From Stutzerimonas stutzeri (GTDB taxonomy: Bacteria > Pseudomonadota > Gammaproteobacteria > Pseudomonadales > Pseudomonadaceae), in the NCBI RefSeq assembly GCF_019090095.1, contig NZ_JAGQFP010000001.1, positions 248,001-312,000 on the forward strand: a DNA stretch of 64,000 bases, given 5' to 3'. The notes under the pieces were generated by a model. The model ran no database searches and was not told where the DNA came from. It saw only the letters and a program-made list of their open reading frames with translations. Shown here in pieces: positions 45,760 to 54,212 of the stretch. The stretch's first letter is position 1. The number at the start of each line of letters is the position of its first letter. The position numbers were made by a program, and so were the translations under genes.

Positions 45760-46770
45760 TTAGCGCTGGTGACGAATGCGGGGGTTGGCCAGCCCGTAGA
45801 GAATGTCTACGGTGAAATTGACCAGAATGACCAGGCAGGCCACCAGCAGAATGCCGTTTTGCACCACCGGGTAGTCACGCGCACCGATGGATTCGATCAG
45901 CCATTTGCCGATGCCGGGCCAGGAGAAGATGGTTTCGGTCAGCACGGCTCCGGCCAGCAACGTGCCGATCTGTAGGCCGAACACGGTAAGCACGGGAATC
46001 AGCGCGTTGCGCAGCCCATGGACGAATACCACCCGATTCGGCGACAGGCCTTTCGCGTGCGCGGTCCGCACGTAGTCCTCGCGCAGCACTTCGAGCATGG
46101 CCGAGCGCGTCATGCGAGCGATCACCGCCAAAGGGATCGTCGCCAATACGATGGCGGGCAGGATCATATGGTGCAACGCGTCGAGAAACGCACCTTCTTC
46201 ATCGCTGAGGAGGGTGTCGATGAGCATGAAACCGGTCACCGGTTGCACGTCGTAGAGCAGGTCGATGCGTCCTGATACGGGCGTCCAGCCCAGGCCGACC
46301 GAGAAGAACATGATCAGGATCAGCCCCCACCAGAAGATCGGCATCGAGTACCCGACCAGCGACACGCCCATCACGCCGTGGTCGAACAGCGATCCGCGCT
46401 TGAGCGCCGCGATCACGCCGGCCAGTATCCCGAGGGTGCCGGCAATGAACAGCGCGGCAAGGGCCAGCTCGAGGGTGGCCGGGAACAGCGTGGTGAATTC
46501 CTTCCAGACACTGGTGCGAGTGCGCAGCGACTCGCCGAGGTCACCCTGTGCGAGCCGTGCGATGTAATCGATGTATTGCAGGTAGAGCGGTTTGTTCAGA
46601 CCAAGGCGTTCCATGGCCTGGGCATGCATTTCCGGGTCGACCCGGCGCTCGCCCATCATCACTTCCACCGGGTCGCCGGGAATCATGCGAATCAGGGCGA
46701 AGGTGAGCAGCGTAATCCCGAAAAAGGTCGGAATCAGCAAGCCCAGTCGGCGGGCAACGAAACTGAACAT
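45760..46770 (-). CDS. dppB: Dipeptide ABC transporter permease DppB
   Basis: A 336-residue permease with about six helices. It opens MFSFVARRLGLLIPTFFGITLLTFALIRMIPGDP and carries the EAA loop YVRTAHAKGLSPNRVVFVHGLRNALIPV, standard for DppB/OppB. It lies 173 bp after dppA, with a terminator-like hairpin in the gap, so dppB-F are probably expressed below dppA. Confidence 0.93.
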   Translation of the reverse strand: MFSFVARRLGLLIPTFFGITLLTFALIRMIPGDPVEVMMGERRVDPEMHAQAMERLGLNKPLYLQYIDYIARLAQGDLGESLRTRTSVWKEFTTLFPATLELALAALFIAGTLGILAGVIAALKRGSLFDHGVMGVSLVGYSMPIFWWGLILIMFFSVGLGWTPVSGRIDLLYDVQPVTGFMLIDTLLSDEEGAFLDALHHMILPAIVLATIPLAVIARMTRSAMLEVLREDYVRTAHAKGLSPNRVVFVHGLRNALIPVLTVFGLQIGTLLAGAVLTETIFSWPGIGKWLIESIGARDYPVVQNGILLVACLVILVNFTVDILYGLANPRIRHQR

Positions 46771-46887
46771 CGTGACAGAACTCCTATCAGGCCTTGCCGG
46801 CTACAGGCGCGTCGGCGAGGCGATTCCGCAACGGCTGATCGACCGCGACCGCGGCGGCTGCAGCCGAACGGGATTGCGGAGGACAAG

Positions 46888-46935
46888 AAAAAAGCGCGGT
46901 TGACGACCGGACCCGCCTGCAGCCAGTCCGGTCGT
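46888..46935 (-). terminator. Partial terminator/attenuator between dppA and dppB
   Basis: On the minus strand ACGACCGGA pairs with TCCGGTCGT around a 15-nt loop, and a T6 run (46888-46893) follows nine bases later. The gap makes termination incomplete, which fits high binding protein and lower permease levels. Confidence 0.5.
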
Positions 46936-46943
46936 TCATCTGA

Positions 46944-48545
46944 CTAGCGCTTGTTTTCCACGCCGTAGAAGGAGTTGAGTGCGAACGGGCTGATCTTGAA
47001 GCCCTCAACGCTGTTGCGCATCGGCTGGTAGACCGTCGAATGCGCGATGGGGGTGATCGGCACCTGCTCTTGAATGATGTGCTGCGCCTGCTGATAAAGC
47101 TTGGTGCGCTCAGCCTGATCCGTCATGCGCTTGGCCTGCTTGACGACCTTGTCGTACTCAGGGTCGCACCACATGGAAAAGTTGTTGCCACCCACCGCAT
47201 CGCAGCCATACAGGGTGTTGAGCCAGTTGTCCGGATCACCATTGTCGCCCGTCCAGCCGATCAGCATGGCGTCGTGCTCGCCCGCGTGGGAGCGCTTGAT
47301 GTACTCGCCCCATTCATAACTGACGATGCGCGCCTTGATGCCGATCTTGGCCCAGTCAGCCTGGATCATCTGCGCCATCAGCTTGGCGTTGGGGTTGTAG
47401 GGACGTTGTACCGGCATGGCCCAGAGCGTGATCTCGGTGCCTTCCTTGACGCCGGCCTGCTTGAGCAATTCGCGGGCCTTATCAGGATCGTATTCGGTGC
47501 CCTTGATGCTCTCGTCGTAGGACCACTGGGTAGGCGGGAGGGCGTTCACGGCCAGCTGCCCTGCGCCCTGATAAACCGCCTCGATGATCGACTTCTTGTC
47601 GATCGCCATGTCGAGCGCCTTGCGTACTTCAACTTTGCCGAGCGGCTCGTGCTCCACGTTGTACGCGATGTAGCCAAGGTTGAAGCCGGGTTGGTTCGGC
47701 ACTTTGACGTTGGGGTCGTCCTGCAGCGCCTTCAGGTCGGCGGGGCGAGGGTTCAATGTGACCTGGCATTCGCCGGCGCGAAGTTTCTGCGCTCGGACCG
47801 AGGCATCGGTGGTGATGGCAAAGATCAGGTTGTCGATCTTCACGTCTTCCGGGATCCAGTATTCCTTGTTGCCCTTGAACCGCACCTGCGCGTCTTTTTG
47901 ATAGCGACTGAAGACGAAGGGCCCAGTGCCGATCGGCTTGCGGTTGATCTGCTCGGCATTGCCGGCCTTGAGCAACTGATCGGCATATTCGGCCGACTGG
48001 ATCGAGGCGAAGTGCATCGCCATGTTCTGGATAAAGGCGGCGTCCACCTCGCCGAGCGTGAAACGCACCGTCATGTCGTCGACCTTTTCGACCTTGGTGA
48101 TGTTCTTGTCCATCCCCATGTCGGTGAAGTAGGGAAACTCACTGGGATAGGCTTTTCGGAACGGATGGTTCCTGTCCAGCATGCGCTGGAAGGTAAAGAC
48201 GACGTCGTCGGCGTTGAATTCGCGGCTGGGCGTGAAGTAGTCCGTGGTGTGGAATTTGACACCGGGGCGCAGGTGGAAGGTGTAGGTCAGGCCGTCGTCG
48301 CTGATGTCCCAACTGGTCGCCAGGCCCGGCTTGGCGAGGGTACCGCCGCGCTCGAACTGCGCCAGACGGTTGAACACGGTTTCGGCAGAGGCATCGAAAT
48401 CGGTGCCCGTGGTGTACTGGCCAGGGTCGAAGCCGGCGGGGCTGCCTTCGGAGCAGTACACCAGATTGCTGGCGGCGAAGCTCAGGGGTGAGCCGAGGAG
48501 AATGCTCGCAGCGAGCAGCGTTCGGATGGACAAATTGTTTCGCAT
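46944..48545 (-). CDS. dppA: Periplasmic dipeptide-binding protein DppA
   Basis: A 533-residue family-5 solute-binding protein. The signal peptide (residues 1-24, ending SFA) is followed by SNLVYCSEGSPAGFDPGQYTTGTDFDASAETVFNRL, the typical DppA opening; E. coli DppA has 535 residues. It binds di- and tripeptides and delivers them to DppBCDF. The ATG at 48545 has GAGG upstream; nine more residues are possible from 48572 but unlikely. Preceded by a promoter with two repeat elements (see 48694-48737). Confidence 0.94.
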   Translation of the reverse strand: MRNNLSIRTLLAASILLGSPLSFAASNLVYCSEGSPAGFDPGQYTTGTDFDASAETVFNRLAQFERGGTLAKPGLATSWDISDDGLTYTFHLRPGVKFHTTDYFTPSREFNADDVVFTFQRMLDRNHPFRKAYPSEFPYFTDMGMDKNITKVEKVDDMTVRFTLGEVDAAFIQNMAMHFASIQSAEYADQLLKAGNAEQINRKPIGTGPFVFSRYQKDAQVRFKGNKEYWIPEDVKIDNLIFAITTDASVRAQKLRAGECQVTLNPRPADLKALQDDPNVKVPNQPGFNLGYIAYNVEHEPLGKVEVRKALDMAIDKKSIIEAVYQGAGQLAVNALPPTQWSYDESIKGTEYDPDKARELLKQAGVKEGTEITLWAMPVQRPYNPNAKLMAQMIQADWAKIGIKARIVSYEWGEYIKRSHAGEHDAMLIGWTGDNGDPDNWLNTLYGCDAVGGNNFSMWCDPEYDKVVKQAKRMTDQAERTKLYQQAQHIIQEQVPITPIAHSTVYQPMRNSVEGFKISPFALNSFYGVENKR

Positions 48546-48693
48546 GCAAACCTCATTCTTTTTTATGTTCATCGAGGATTGGTCTTGTGGACCGAACAGT
48601 GACTCACTGCACGCCGGTGCCGCCGTTGGGGGTCGCCCGCTCGGCGCAGAACACTGTTGGAGACCGAGTCCGGAAACTACAGCCTAGCCTGAC

Positions 48694-48737
48694 CCGAAAT
48701 TAAGTCATGCTGAAAACAGGGTCAACCGAAATTAAGT
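48694..48737 (-). promoter_or_regulatory. dppA promoter with two direct-repeat operator-like elements
   Basis: CCGAAATTAAGT occurs at 48694-48705 and again at 48726-48737, 32 bp apart (three helical turns); similarity continues past each copy (CATGCTGAAA / GGTGCTAAAT). On the minus strand the -35 TTGACC (48720-48725) abuts the distal copy, and the -10 TAATTT (48697-48702) lies within the proximal copy. A strong candidate for binding by the neighbouring XRE regulator. Confidence 0.55.
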
Positions 48738-48783
48738 GGTGCTAAATATCGAGGGCAGCCGTTGGACGGGGAAGGGTCCGGGT

Positions 48784-49347
48784 TCAACGGCTGGTCAGAT
48801 CATCGAACAGCCCCATGGTGGTAACGGTCAACACGTCGGCCACCTGATCGCCGACGTTCGCCAAGTGATGGGGTTTGCCGGCATCGAAGTGGATGGAGTC
48901 ACCGCACGCCAGGGGATAGTCGCGACCGTCAACGGTGTAGACGATCCGTCCGGATAGCACATAGGCGAACTCGGCGCCGTCGTGGGCGATGAGTTCGGAC
49001 TGGTAACCCACCGGCAGGCTGACCTTGACGGCGTTGAGCAGATTGCCCGGAAAGTTCGTCGACAGACGCTCATAGGTCAGCGGCTGACCTTCGATGGTGT
49101 AGCGCACACGCTCGCCCTGATGCGAGTCCGGTTGCGCCTGGCTGGGTTGATCGAACAGCGAATTGAGCGGTACGCCGAGCGACTTGGCGATGTTTGCCAG
49201 GGACGATATCGAGATGCCCGTGAGGTTGCGTTCGGCCTGGGAAAGAAAGCTCGCGGTCAGCCCGGACTCCCGGGCAACCTGGTTCAAGGTCTTATTCGCG
49301 GCACGTCTGTGCCGGCGTAAACGTTCACCGATGCGATCGACAGTCAT
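48784..49347 (-). CDS. XRE-family transcriptional regulator with C-terminal cupin domain
   Basis: A 187-residue regulator. Residues 6-62 are a helix-turn-helix of the Cro/CI type (LNQVARESGLTASFLSQAERNLTGISISSLANIAKSLG). Residues ~110-180 are a cupin (AHDGAEFAYVLSGRIVYTVDGRDYPLACGDSIHFDAGKPHHLAN) that should bind a small ligand. Relatives such as PuuR and SutR respond to amine or amino-acid signals. It lies between dppA (downstream, same strand) and the divergent M24 peptidase, so a peptide or amino-acid ligand is likely. Binding sites are inferred, not shown. Confidence 0.88.
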   Translation of the reverse strand: MTVDRIGERLRRHRRAANKTLNQVARESGLTASFLSQAERNLTGISISSLANIAKSLGVPLNSLFDQPSQAQPDSHQGERVRYTIEGQPLTYERLSTNFPGNLLNAVKVSLPVGYQSELIAHDGAEFAYVLSGRIVYTVDGRDYPLACGDSIHFDAGKPHHLANVGDQVADVLTVTTMGLFDDLTSR

Positions 49348-49444
49348 GAGGGCCCGCCTTGTGAAAGTGGCCAGTATACGGCCAGCCCGATGCGCGCGTG
49401 CCAGCCCCGGTTCCGGCCAGTTGGCTGGAATGATGAAAAAACCT

Positions 49445-49476
49445 TTGCTTGAGAATTTAAGCTTTACTTAAATTCT
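49445..49476 (+). promoter_or_regulatory. M24 peptidase promoter with palindromic operator
   Basis: A perfect 10-bp inverted repeat, AGAATTTAAG (49452-49461) / CTTAAATTCT (49467-49476), fills the space between a -35 TTGCTT (49445-49450) and a -10 TTAAAT (49468-49473, inside the right arm). The spacer is 17 bp. A repressor bound here would block the promoter. The half-site GAATTTAAG differs by one base from the GAAATTAAG of the dppA repeats. Confidence 0.6.
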
Positions 49477-49506
49477 GCCCTCATTTCGCTTGAATGGGGA
49501 ACAGGC

Positions 49507-50736
49507 ATGACCACAGGTGTCGGCGGCAGCACTCAAGAGCAAGCGCTTGGTCGCTTGCGTCCTATGCTCGACGGCGTCGAGCCCATCGCTGCGGCCGAAT
49601 ACCAGGCGCGCATTCTCAAGGCGCAGGACCGTATGCGGGATCTTGGGCTGGAGGCCATGTTCCTCAGCGCCGGCGCCAATCTCGAGTACTTCACCGGGGG
49701 GCGCTGGTCTCCAAGCGAGCGCATGGTTGGGGCGCTGTTGCCTGCCAGCGGGGCGCTGGAATATCTGGCGCCCGCTTTCGAACAGGGCACGATTCGCGAT
49801 TTCATGGTGGTCGATGGCGCGATCAACGGCTGGCAGGAGCATGAGAGTCCCTATCGCTTGCTGCTCGACTGTCTGCAGCGCATGGGAGTCGCCCCCAACA
49901 CCAGCGTGCGCCCACGCATAGGCCTGTGTCCGTCGTTGCCATTCTTCATGTTCGACGGCTTGCGCCAGCTCGATCCCGGCTATGCCTTCACCGACGCCAG
50001 TGCGGTGACGGCCTACTGCCGGCAACGCAAGTCCAGCGCCGAGCTCGCGCTCATGCAACGGGCCAAGGACATGACGCTGGCGGTGCACAAGGCCGCCGCC
50101 AGCATCCTTCACGAGGGCATCAGCACGTCCGAGGTCGTGCGCTTCATCGAGCGTGCGCACCGTGCGGTGGGCGCGTCGGGTTCGACGTTCTGCATCGTCT
50201 TGTTCGGTCAGGCCAGCGCCTTCCCCCATGGCGTGAAGTACCCGCAGACGCTGAAACGAGGCGATATGGTGCTCATCGACACCGGCTGTTGTGTACACAG
50301 TTACCAGTCGGATATCACCCGCAGCTATGTATTCGGCGAGCCGGACGAGCGCCAGCGAGCGGTATGGGCCTTCGAAAAGGAGGCGCAACTGGCCGCTTTC
50401 GCTGCCGCGCGGTTAGGGGCTCGCTGCGAAGAAGTGGACGCGGCGGCGCGCCATGCGCTGGAGGCTTGCGGTCTGGGGCCGGGCTATCAACTGCCGGGGC
50501 TGCCGCACCGCACCGGTCATGGCATCGGCCTTGAGATCCACGAGAGCCCCTACCTGGTGCGCGGCGATCTGACGCCCATCGAGGTTGGCATGTGCTTCAG
50601 CAACGAGCCGATGATCTGCGTGCCGGGTGAGTTCGGTATCCGCCTGGAGGACCACTTCTACATAAGCGAGGAGGGTCCGCGCTGGTTTACCGAGCCGAGT
50701 CACAGCATCGACGATCCGTTCGGGCTCGATGGCTGA
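49507..50736 (+). CDS. M24-family aminopeptidase (Xaa-Pro dipeptidase/aminopeptidase-like)
   Basis: A 409-residue pita-bread metallopeptidase. The N-terminal creatinase-like domain covers about residues 30-175, the catalytic domain 185-400. The five metal ligands are visible: Asp258 (IDTG), Asp269 (SDIT), His338 (HRTGHGIG), Glu367 (NEP) and Glu381 (LEDH). It would hydrolyse Xaa-Pro or similar dipeptides in the cytosol, after Dpp import. The ATG at 49507 follows GGGGA. Divergent from the XRE-cupin regulator; the promoter carries the operator palindrome. Confidence 0.88.
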   Translation: MTTGVGGSTQEQALGRLRPMLDGVEPIAAAEYQARILKAQDRMRDLGLEAMFLSAGANLEYFTGGRWSPSERMVGALLPASGALEYLAPAFEQGTIRDFMVVDGAINGWQEHESPYRLLLDCLQRMGVAPNTSVRPRIGLCPSLPFFMFDGLRQLDPGYAFTDASAVTAYCRQRKSSAELALMQRAKDMTLAVHKAAASILHEGISTSEVVRFIERAHRAVGASGSTFCIVLFGQASAFPHGVKYPQTLKRGDMVLIDTGCCVHSYQSDITRSYVFGEPDERQRAVWAFEKEAQLAAFAAARLGARCEEVDAAARHALEACGLGPGYQLPGLPHRTGHGIGLEIHESPYLVRGDLTPIEVGMCFSNEPMICVPGEFGIRLEDHFYISEEGPRWFTEPSHSIDDPFGLDG

Positions 50737-50851
50737 CAGGCCGGCCGGAGCGTCGAACTGCACCGGCAAACAAAAGCCTGACTGTGCTTGTTCAACGGCG
50801 ACGGGGCCTGTCTAGAATCGAGGGCCCAAACACCCGCTCGGGCCTCATCGC

Positions 50852-51757
50852 ATGACTTCGCGCCGCATCTCGCTGCTGCTCGTGGGCGCCTTCCTCGCGC
50901 TCTACCTGATCTGGGGTTCCACGTACTTCGTGATCAAACTGGGCGTCCAGGCCTGGCCGCCGATGCTGCTGGCCGGGCTACGGTTCGTCATCGCCGGCAG
51001 CCTGATGTTCGGCTGGTTGCGCTGGCGCGGCGTGCCGATGCCAACCGCAAAGGAGTGGCGCGCCTGTGCGATGGTCGGCGTTTTGCTACTGAGCTGCGGT
51101 AATGGCGGGGTAACGGTCGCCGAGCACCTCGGAGTCGCGTCAGCCGTGGCCGCATTGGCGATCGCCACCGTGCCGCTGTTCGCGCTGCTGTTCGGCTTGA
51201 TCTGGGGCCAGCGCACCACCGGGCTGGAGTGGGGCGGTATCGTTCTCGGGCTGGTGGGCATCGGTCTGCTCAATCTCGGCCACAACCTGCAGGCGAGCCC
51301 GCTCGGGGCGGTGCTGGTGTTGCTGGCGGCGGCAAGCTGGGCGTTCGGCTCGATGTGGAGCCGTCATCTCAGCCTGCCGGGCGGAGCCATGGCCAGTGCA
51401 GCGCAGATGCTCGTCGGTGGGGCGGTTTTGCTGATCGGCAGCCTCGCCAGTGGGGAGCGCCTCGAGCAAATGCCCGATGCCGCTGGCTGGTTCGCCCTGG
51501 CTTACCTGACGCTGCTCGGCTCCATCGTCGCCTTCAGCGCCTATCTCTACTTGCTCAAGCATGTACGGCCTGCGGCTGCCACCAGCTACGCGTACGTCAA
51601 CCCGGTGGTCGCGGTGTTGCTGGGCGTGACCTTCGCGGGTGAGCGAATTGGTACCGAAGAGTGGTTGGCAATGACGGTCATCGTATCTGCTGTCGTGCTG
51701 ATTGGTTTGCCTAAGTGGCGTAAGCCTGCGGTTGTAGCGGATCCCAAAGCCGTTTGA
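50852..51757 (+). CDS. yedA: EamA/DMT-family exporter, YedA-like
   Basis: A 301-residue membrane protein with ten predicted helices arranged as two EamA repeats. It opens LLVGAFLALYLIWGSTYFVIKLGVQAWPP, close to E. coli YedA; the second repeat ends YAYVNPVVAVLLGVTFAGERI. Members of the drug/metabolite family export amino acids or other metabolites. Export of surplus amino acids after peptide breakdown would suit the neighbours but is a guess. Confidence 0.85.
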   Translation: MTSRRISLLLVGAFLALYLIWGSTYFVIKLGVQAWPPMLLAGLRFVIAGSLMFGWLRWRGVPMPTAKEWRACAMVGVLLLSCGNGGVTVAEHLGVASAVAALAIATVPLFALLFGLIWGQRTTGLEWGGIVLGLVGIGLLNLGHNLQASPLGAVLVLLAAASWAFGSMWSRHLSLPGGAMASAAQMLVGGAVLLIGSLASGERLEQMPDAAGWFALAYLTLLGSIVAFSAYLYLLKHVRPAAATSYAYVNPVVAVLLGVTFAGERIGTEEWLAMTVIVSAVVLIGLPKWRKPAVVADPKAV

Positions 51758-51931
51758 ATGGTAAATCGTCTATCGACCCGCTAGGGTTGTATGATGAGTT
51801 CTGCAGGCCGCGCACCGCGAGCGTGACAATCAACGGTCGCTGATCGAGTGGTGCAGGCGCCTCGACCCGCTGGCGTCTACGAGCAGGCCGGCCACTTCGA
51901 AACCGAATTTTTTCCATCGACAGGCGAACCG

Positions 51932-53119
51932 ATGCCCGCTGCGAAAACCCCTGCCGCCAACGACACCGTCTTCATCCTCTCGCTGGTGATCTTCAACTTC
52001 ATTTCGTTCATTTCCATTGGGATTCCGCTGGCGTCCTTGCCTGGGTATATCCATGAAAACCTGGGTTTCAGCACCGCCATCGCGGGCATCGTCATCGGCG
52101 CGCAGTATCTGACCACCTTGTTATGCCGGCCGCTAGCCGGTCGGCTGGCCGACGAGCGCGGCGCGAAGAAGACGGTGCTTATCGGCATGGCGTCGGGCTT
52201 GAGCAGTGGTTTGCTGCTGTTGATCGCGGCGCTATTGTCGTCCTGGCCCGTGGCGAGCCTTGTCGTGATGCTGGGCAGTCGCCTGATTCTCGGTTTCGCC
52301 CAAAGCCTCATCGGGATCTCTGCCATCACCTGGGGCATCAGTCGACTGGGGCCGCAGAGTACTGCGCGGATGATTTCCTGGAACGGTGTCGCCGCGTATG
52401 GCGGGGTGGGTATCGGTGCGCCACTGGGTGTGTTCCTGGAGCAGTCGCTGGGGTTGTGGAGCCTCGGCGTCGTGACCATGCTGCTGGCGGCGACCGGACT
52501 GGCGCTGGCATGGCGGCGTGGCGACGCGCCGCTCAACCCGGGCGAGCGCTTGCCGTTCGGCAAGGTGCTGTGGAAGGTCGCTCCGCCTGGCCTGAGCCTG
52601 TCGCTGGCGACCATCGGCTACGGCACGCTGACGGCCTTCATCGCGCTGTACTACCGGTCCCGCGGCTGGGACGGCGCGGCCTGGTGCCTGACGGCCTTTG
52701 CCTTCGCCTTCATCGGGACGCGCCTGCTGCTGCCCAATCTGATCAACCGCGTCGGGGGCTATTCGGTCGCCGTGGTTTGCCTGGTGGTGGAGATCCTCGG
52801 CTTGATCATGCTGTGGCTCGCCGACGCGCCCAGTATCGCCTTGGCCGGTTCGGCCCTGACCGGGTGCGGGTTGTCCTTGTTGTACCCGGCATTGGGGGTG
52901 GGGGTTGTCTCGCGTGTCGGCGCGGTCAACCGCAGTTCAGGGCTCAGCGTGTTCGCCATGTTCTTCGACCTGGCCCTGGGCCTGTCTGGAGCCATCATGG
53001 GCGCGCTGGCCCTCTATATCGGCATGCAGAACATTTTTCTCGGCGCGGCGGCGATGGCCGTGGCGGGCCTTGCTATTGTCTGGGGGCTGCTCAAGCAGGA
53101 GCGCAAGCTCGCGCCGTGA
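51932..53119 (+). CDS. MFS transporter, YhhS/YfcJ-like
   Basis: A 395-residue major-facilitator protein with twelve helices. The loop motif GRLADERGAKK between helices 2 and 3 (about residues 70-80) is the MFS signature. Sequence pattern NDTVFILSLVIFNFISFISIGIPLASLPGYIHENLG resembles the YhhS/YfcJ group, implicated in export of toxic compounds such as glyphosate. The ATG at 51932 starts just before helix 1; the 28-residue extension from 51848 is unlikely. 174 bp after yedA. Confidence 0.85.
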   Translation: MPAAKTPAANDTVFILSLVIFNFISFISIGIPLASLPGYIHENLGFSTAIAGIVIGAQYLTTLLCRPLAGRLADERGAKKTVLIGMASGLSSGLLLLIAALLSSWPVASLVVMLGSRLILGFAQSLIGISAITWGISRLGPQSTARMISWNGVAAYGGVGIGAPLGVFLEQSLGLWSLGVVTMLLAATGLALAWRRGDAPLNPGERLPFGKVLWKVAPPGLSLSLATIGYGTLTAFIALYYRSRGWDGAAWCLTAFAFAFIGTRLLLPNLINRVGGYSVAVVCLVVEILGLIMLWLADAPSIALAGSALTGCGLSLLYPALGVGVVSRVGAVNRSSGLSVFAMFFDLALGLSGAIMGALALYIGMQNIFLGAAAMAVAGLAIVWGLLKQERKLAP

Positions 53120-53226
53120 CCGGTGCGACGTCGCGCGTTGCCTGCTGCAGCACGCTCACCCTTGAAAATCAGACCAGCAAATGCAGGCGCGACGCAAAGG
53201 AGAGGGCACCAAGCGGATCGCGTCGA

Positions 53227-53397
53227 TCAGCGTCCCGCGGCACACATGCCCAGGTCCAGTGACGCTCGTCTTGCCAGGGCAGCCGCACTCGGCCGGTAGC
53301 TGCCCTTGCCGCGTGGTAGCTGCTTCCAGATTTCCAGCGGTTGCTTGACGCTGAGGTCCGACTGCTTCACCAGCGTTTCCAGAGTCTTGCTGCTCAT
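53227..53397 (-). CDS. Small 56-residue protein of unknown function
   Basis: Minus-strand ORF opening MSSKTLETLVKQSDLSVKQ and continuing with a basic stretch (LPRGKGSYRPSAAALARRA). An excellent ribosome-binding site, GGAGG, lies 4 bases before the ATG, and codon choice is GC-rich at third positions like its neighbours. It is too short for most gene finders. No signal peptide or membrane segment. I do not recognise the family, and the function is unknown. Overlapping frames on the plus strand lack such signals. Confidence 0.55.
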   Translation of the reverse strand: MSSKTLETLVKQSDLSVKQPLEIWKQLPRGKGSYRPSAAALARRASLDLGMCAAGR

Positions 53398-53833
53398 ACG
53401 GCCTCCACTAGCTCGATCGAGTGGTTGGTGGTCTAGAAATCGCGTCCTTGCGCCAGCCGTCGCGGCTTTCCATGGCTTGAGATTGCCTCGGGTGGGTTAC
53501 ACCTTGTTGACAGTTCGGTCAGCACCTCACAGGCAGACGAACGGTCCATCCATCGCAGTGCGGCATTTGCGAGATGACCCGCGACTGGGCACATTCGCGG
53601 TAAGCGGTGTCATGTCTGGAATTGCCGTCTCGTTGCTATTGAAGTGCAATCAGCCGGCAGCGCTTATATATAAAGGAAGACCCTGATACCGAGCCGGTTA
53701 TTTATTTACCGTTCATCGTCCTTTGCTCATTCCGGTCGAACTCTCACCGGTGTCTTGCCCTCGGAGATAGTGAGGCGGCTGTAATGCAGTCGCCATTTTT
53801 AAATAGCATCACTCACGTAAACGGAGAAATCTC
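53398..53833. other. Upstream region of the KGG-repeat gene
   Basis: A 436-bp region without a supported gene. It includes a TATATATAAAGG stretch near 53674-53685 and, just before the KGG gene, a GGCGGCT/AGTCGCC hairpin and AT-rich sequence consistent with a promoter. I cannot assign sigma-factor boxes. The ribosome-binding site GGAGAA precedes the ATG at 53834. Confidence 0.45.
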
Positions 53834-54145
53834 ATGTCGAATGATAAGAGCGGAAATCCGGGCAACTTTGCAAACGATCGCGAGAAGGCTTCCGAAGCTG
53901 GGCAGAAGGGCGGCCACAACAGCGGCGGCAATTTTGCCAACGATCCGCAGCGCGCCTCTGAAGCCGGCCAAAAAGGCGGCCAGAACAGTGGCGGCAACTT
54001 CGCCAATGACCGTGAGAGAGCGTCCGAAGCGGGCCAGAAGGGCGGTCATAACAGCGGCGGTAATTTTGCCAACGACCGTGAAAAAGCGTCTGAAGCCGGC
54101 AAGAAAGGCGGCCAGAACAGCCACGGCGGCGGCCGCAATTCGTAA
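53834..54145 (+). CDS. KGG-motif stress-induced hydrophilic protein
   Basis: A 103-residue, glycine-rich, very hydrophilic protein built of four 22-residue repeats (residues 10-31, 32-53, 54-75, 76-97) of the form GNFANDREKASEAGQKGGHN. This is the KGG domain seen in Bacillus GsiB and related general-stress, LEA-like proteins. Likely intrinsically disordered and protective under desiccation or osmotic stress. GGAGAA precedes the ATG. Monocistronic, with a strong terminator. Confidence 0.88.
   Translation: MSNDKSGNPGNFANDREKASEAGQKGGHNSGGNFANDPQRASEAGQKGGQNSGGNFANDRERASEAGQKGGHNSGGNFANDREKASEAGKKGGQNSHGGGRNS
53861..54124 (+). repeat. Four 66-bp coding tandem repeats
   Basis: The four KGG units are also near-identical at the DNA level, in register with the reading frame. 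Copy number could change by recombination. Confidence 0.85.
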
Positions 54146-54180
54146 GACGTTGCCGCTTTAGCGGCAGCCATACGGATATA

Positions 54181-54212
54181 AGCGGGACCTGGAAACAGGT
54201 CCCGCTTTTTTA
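54181..54212 (+). terminator. Terminator after the KGG gene
   Basis: AGCGGGACCT (54181-54190) pairs with AGGTCCCGCT (54197-54206) around GGAAAC, followed by T5-6. Confidence 0.9.

Noticed and set aside
47040..48491. Plus-strand open frame of ~480 codons opposite dppA
   Set aside because: Antisense shadow in a GC-rich gene; DppA on the minus strand is full length with signal peptide and family motifs.
53861..54124. Regular 66-bp repeats considered as a CRISPR array
   Set aside because: No variable spacers; the whole unit repeats and is in frame with a KGG protein.
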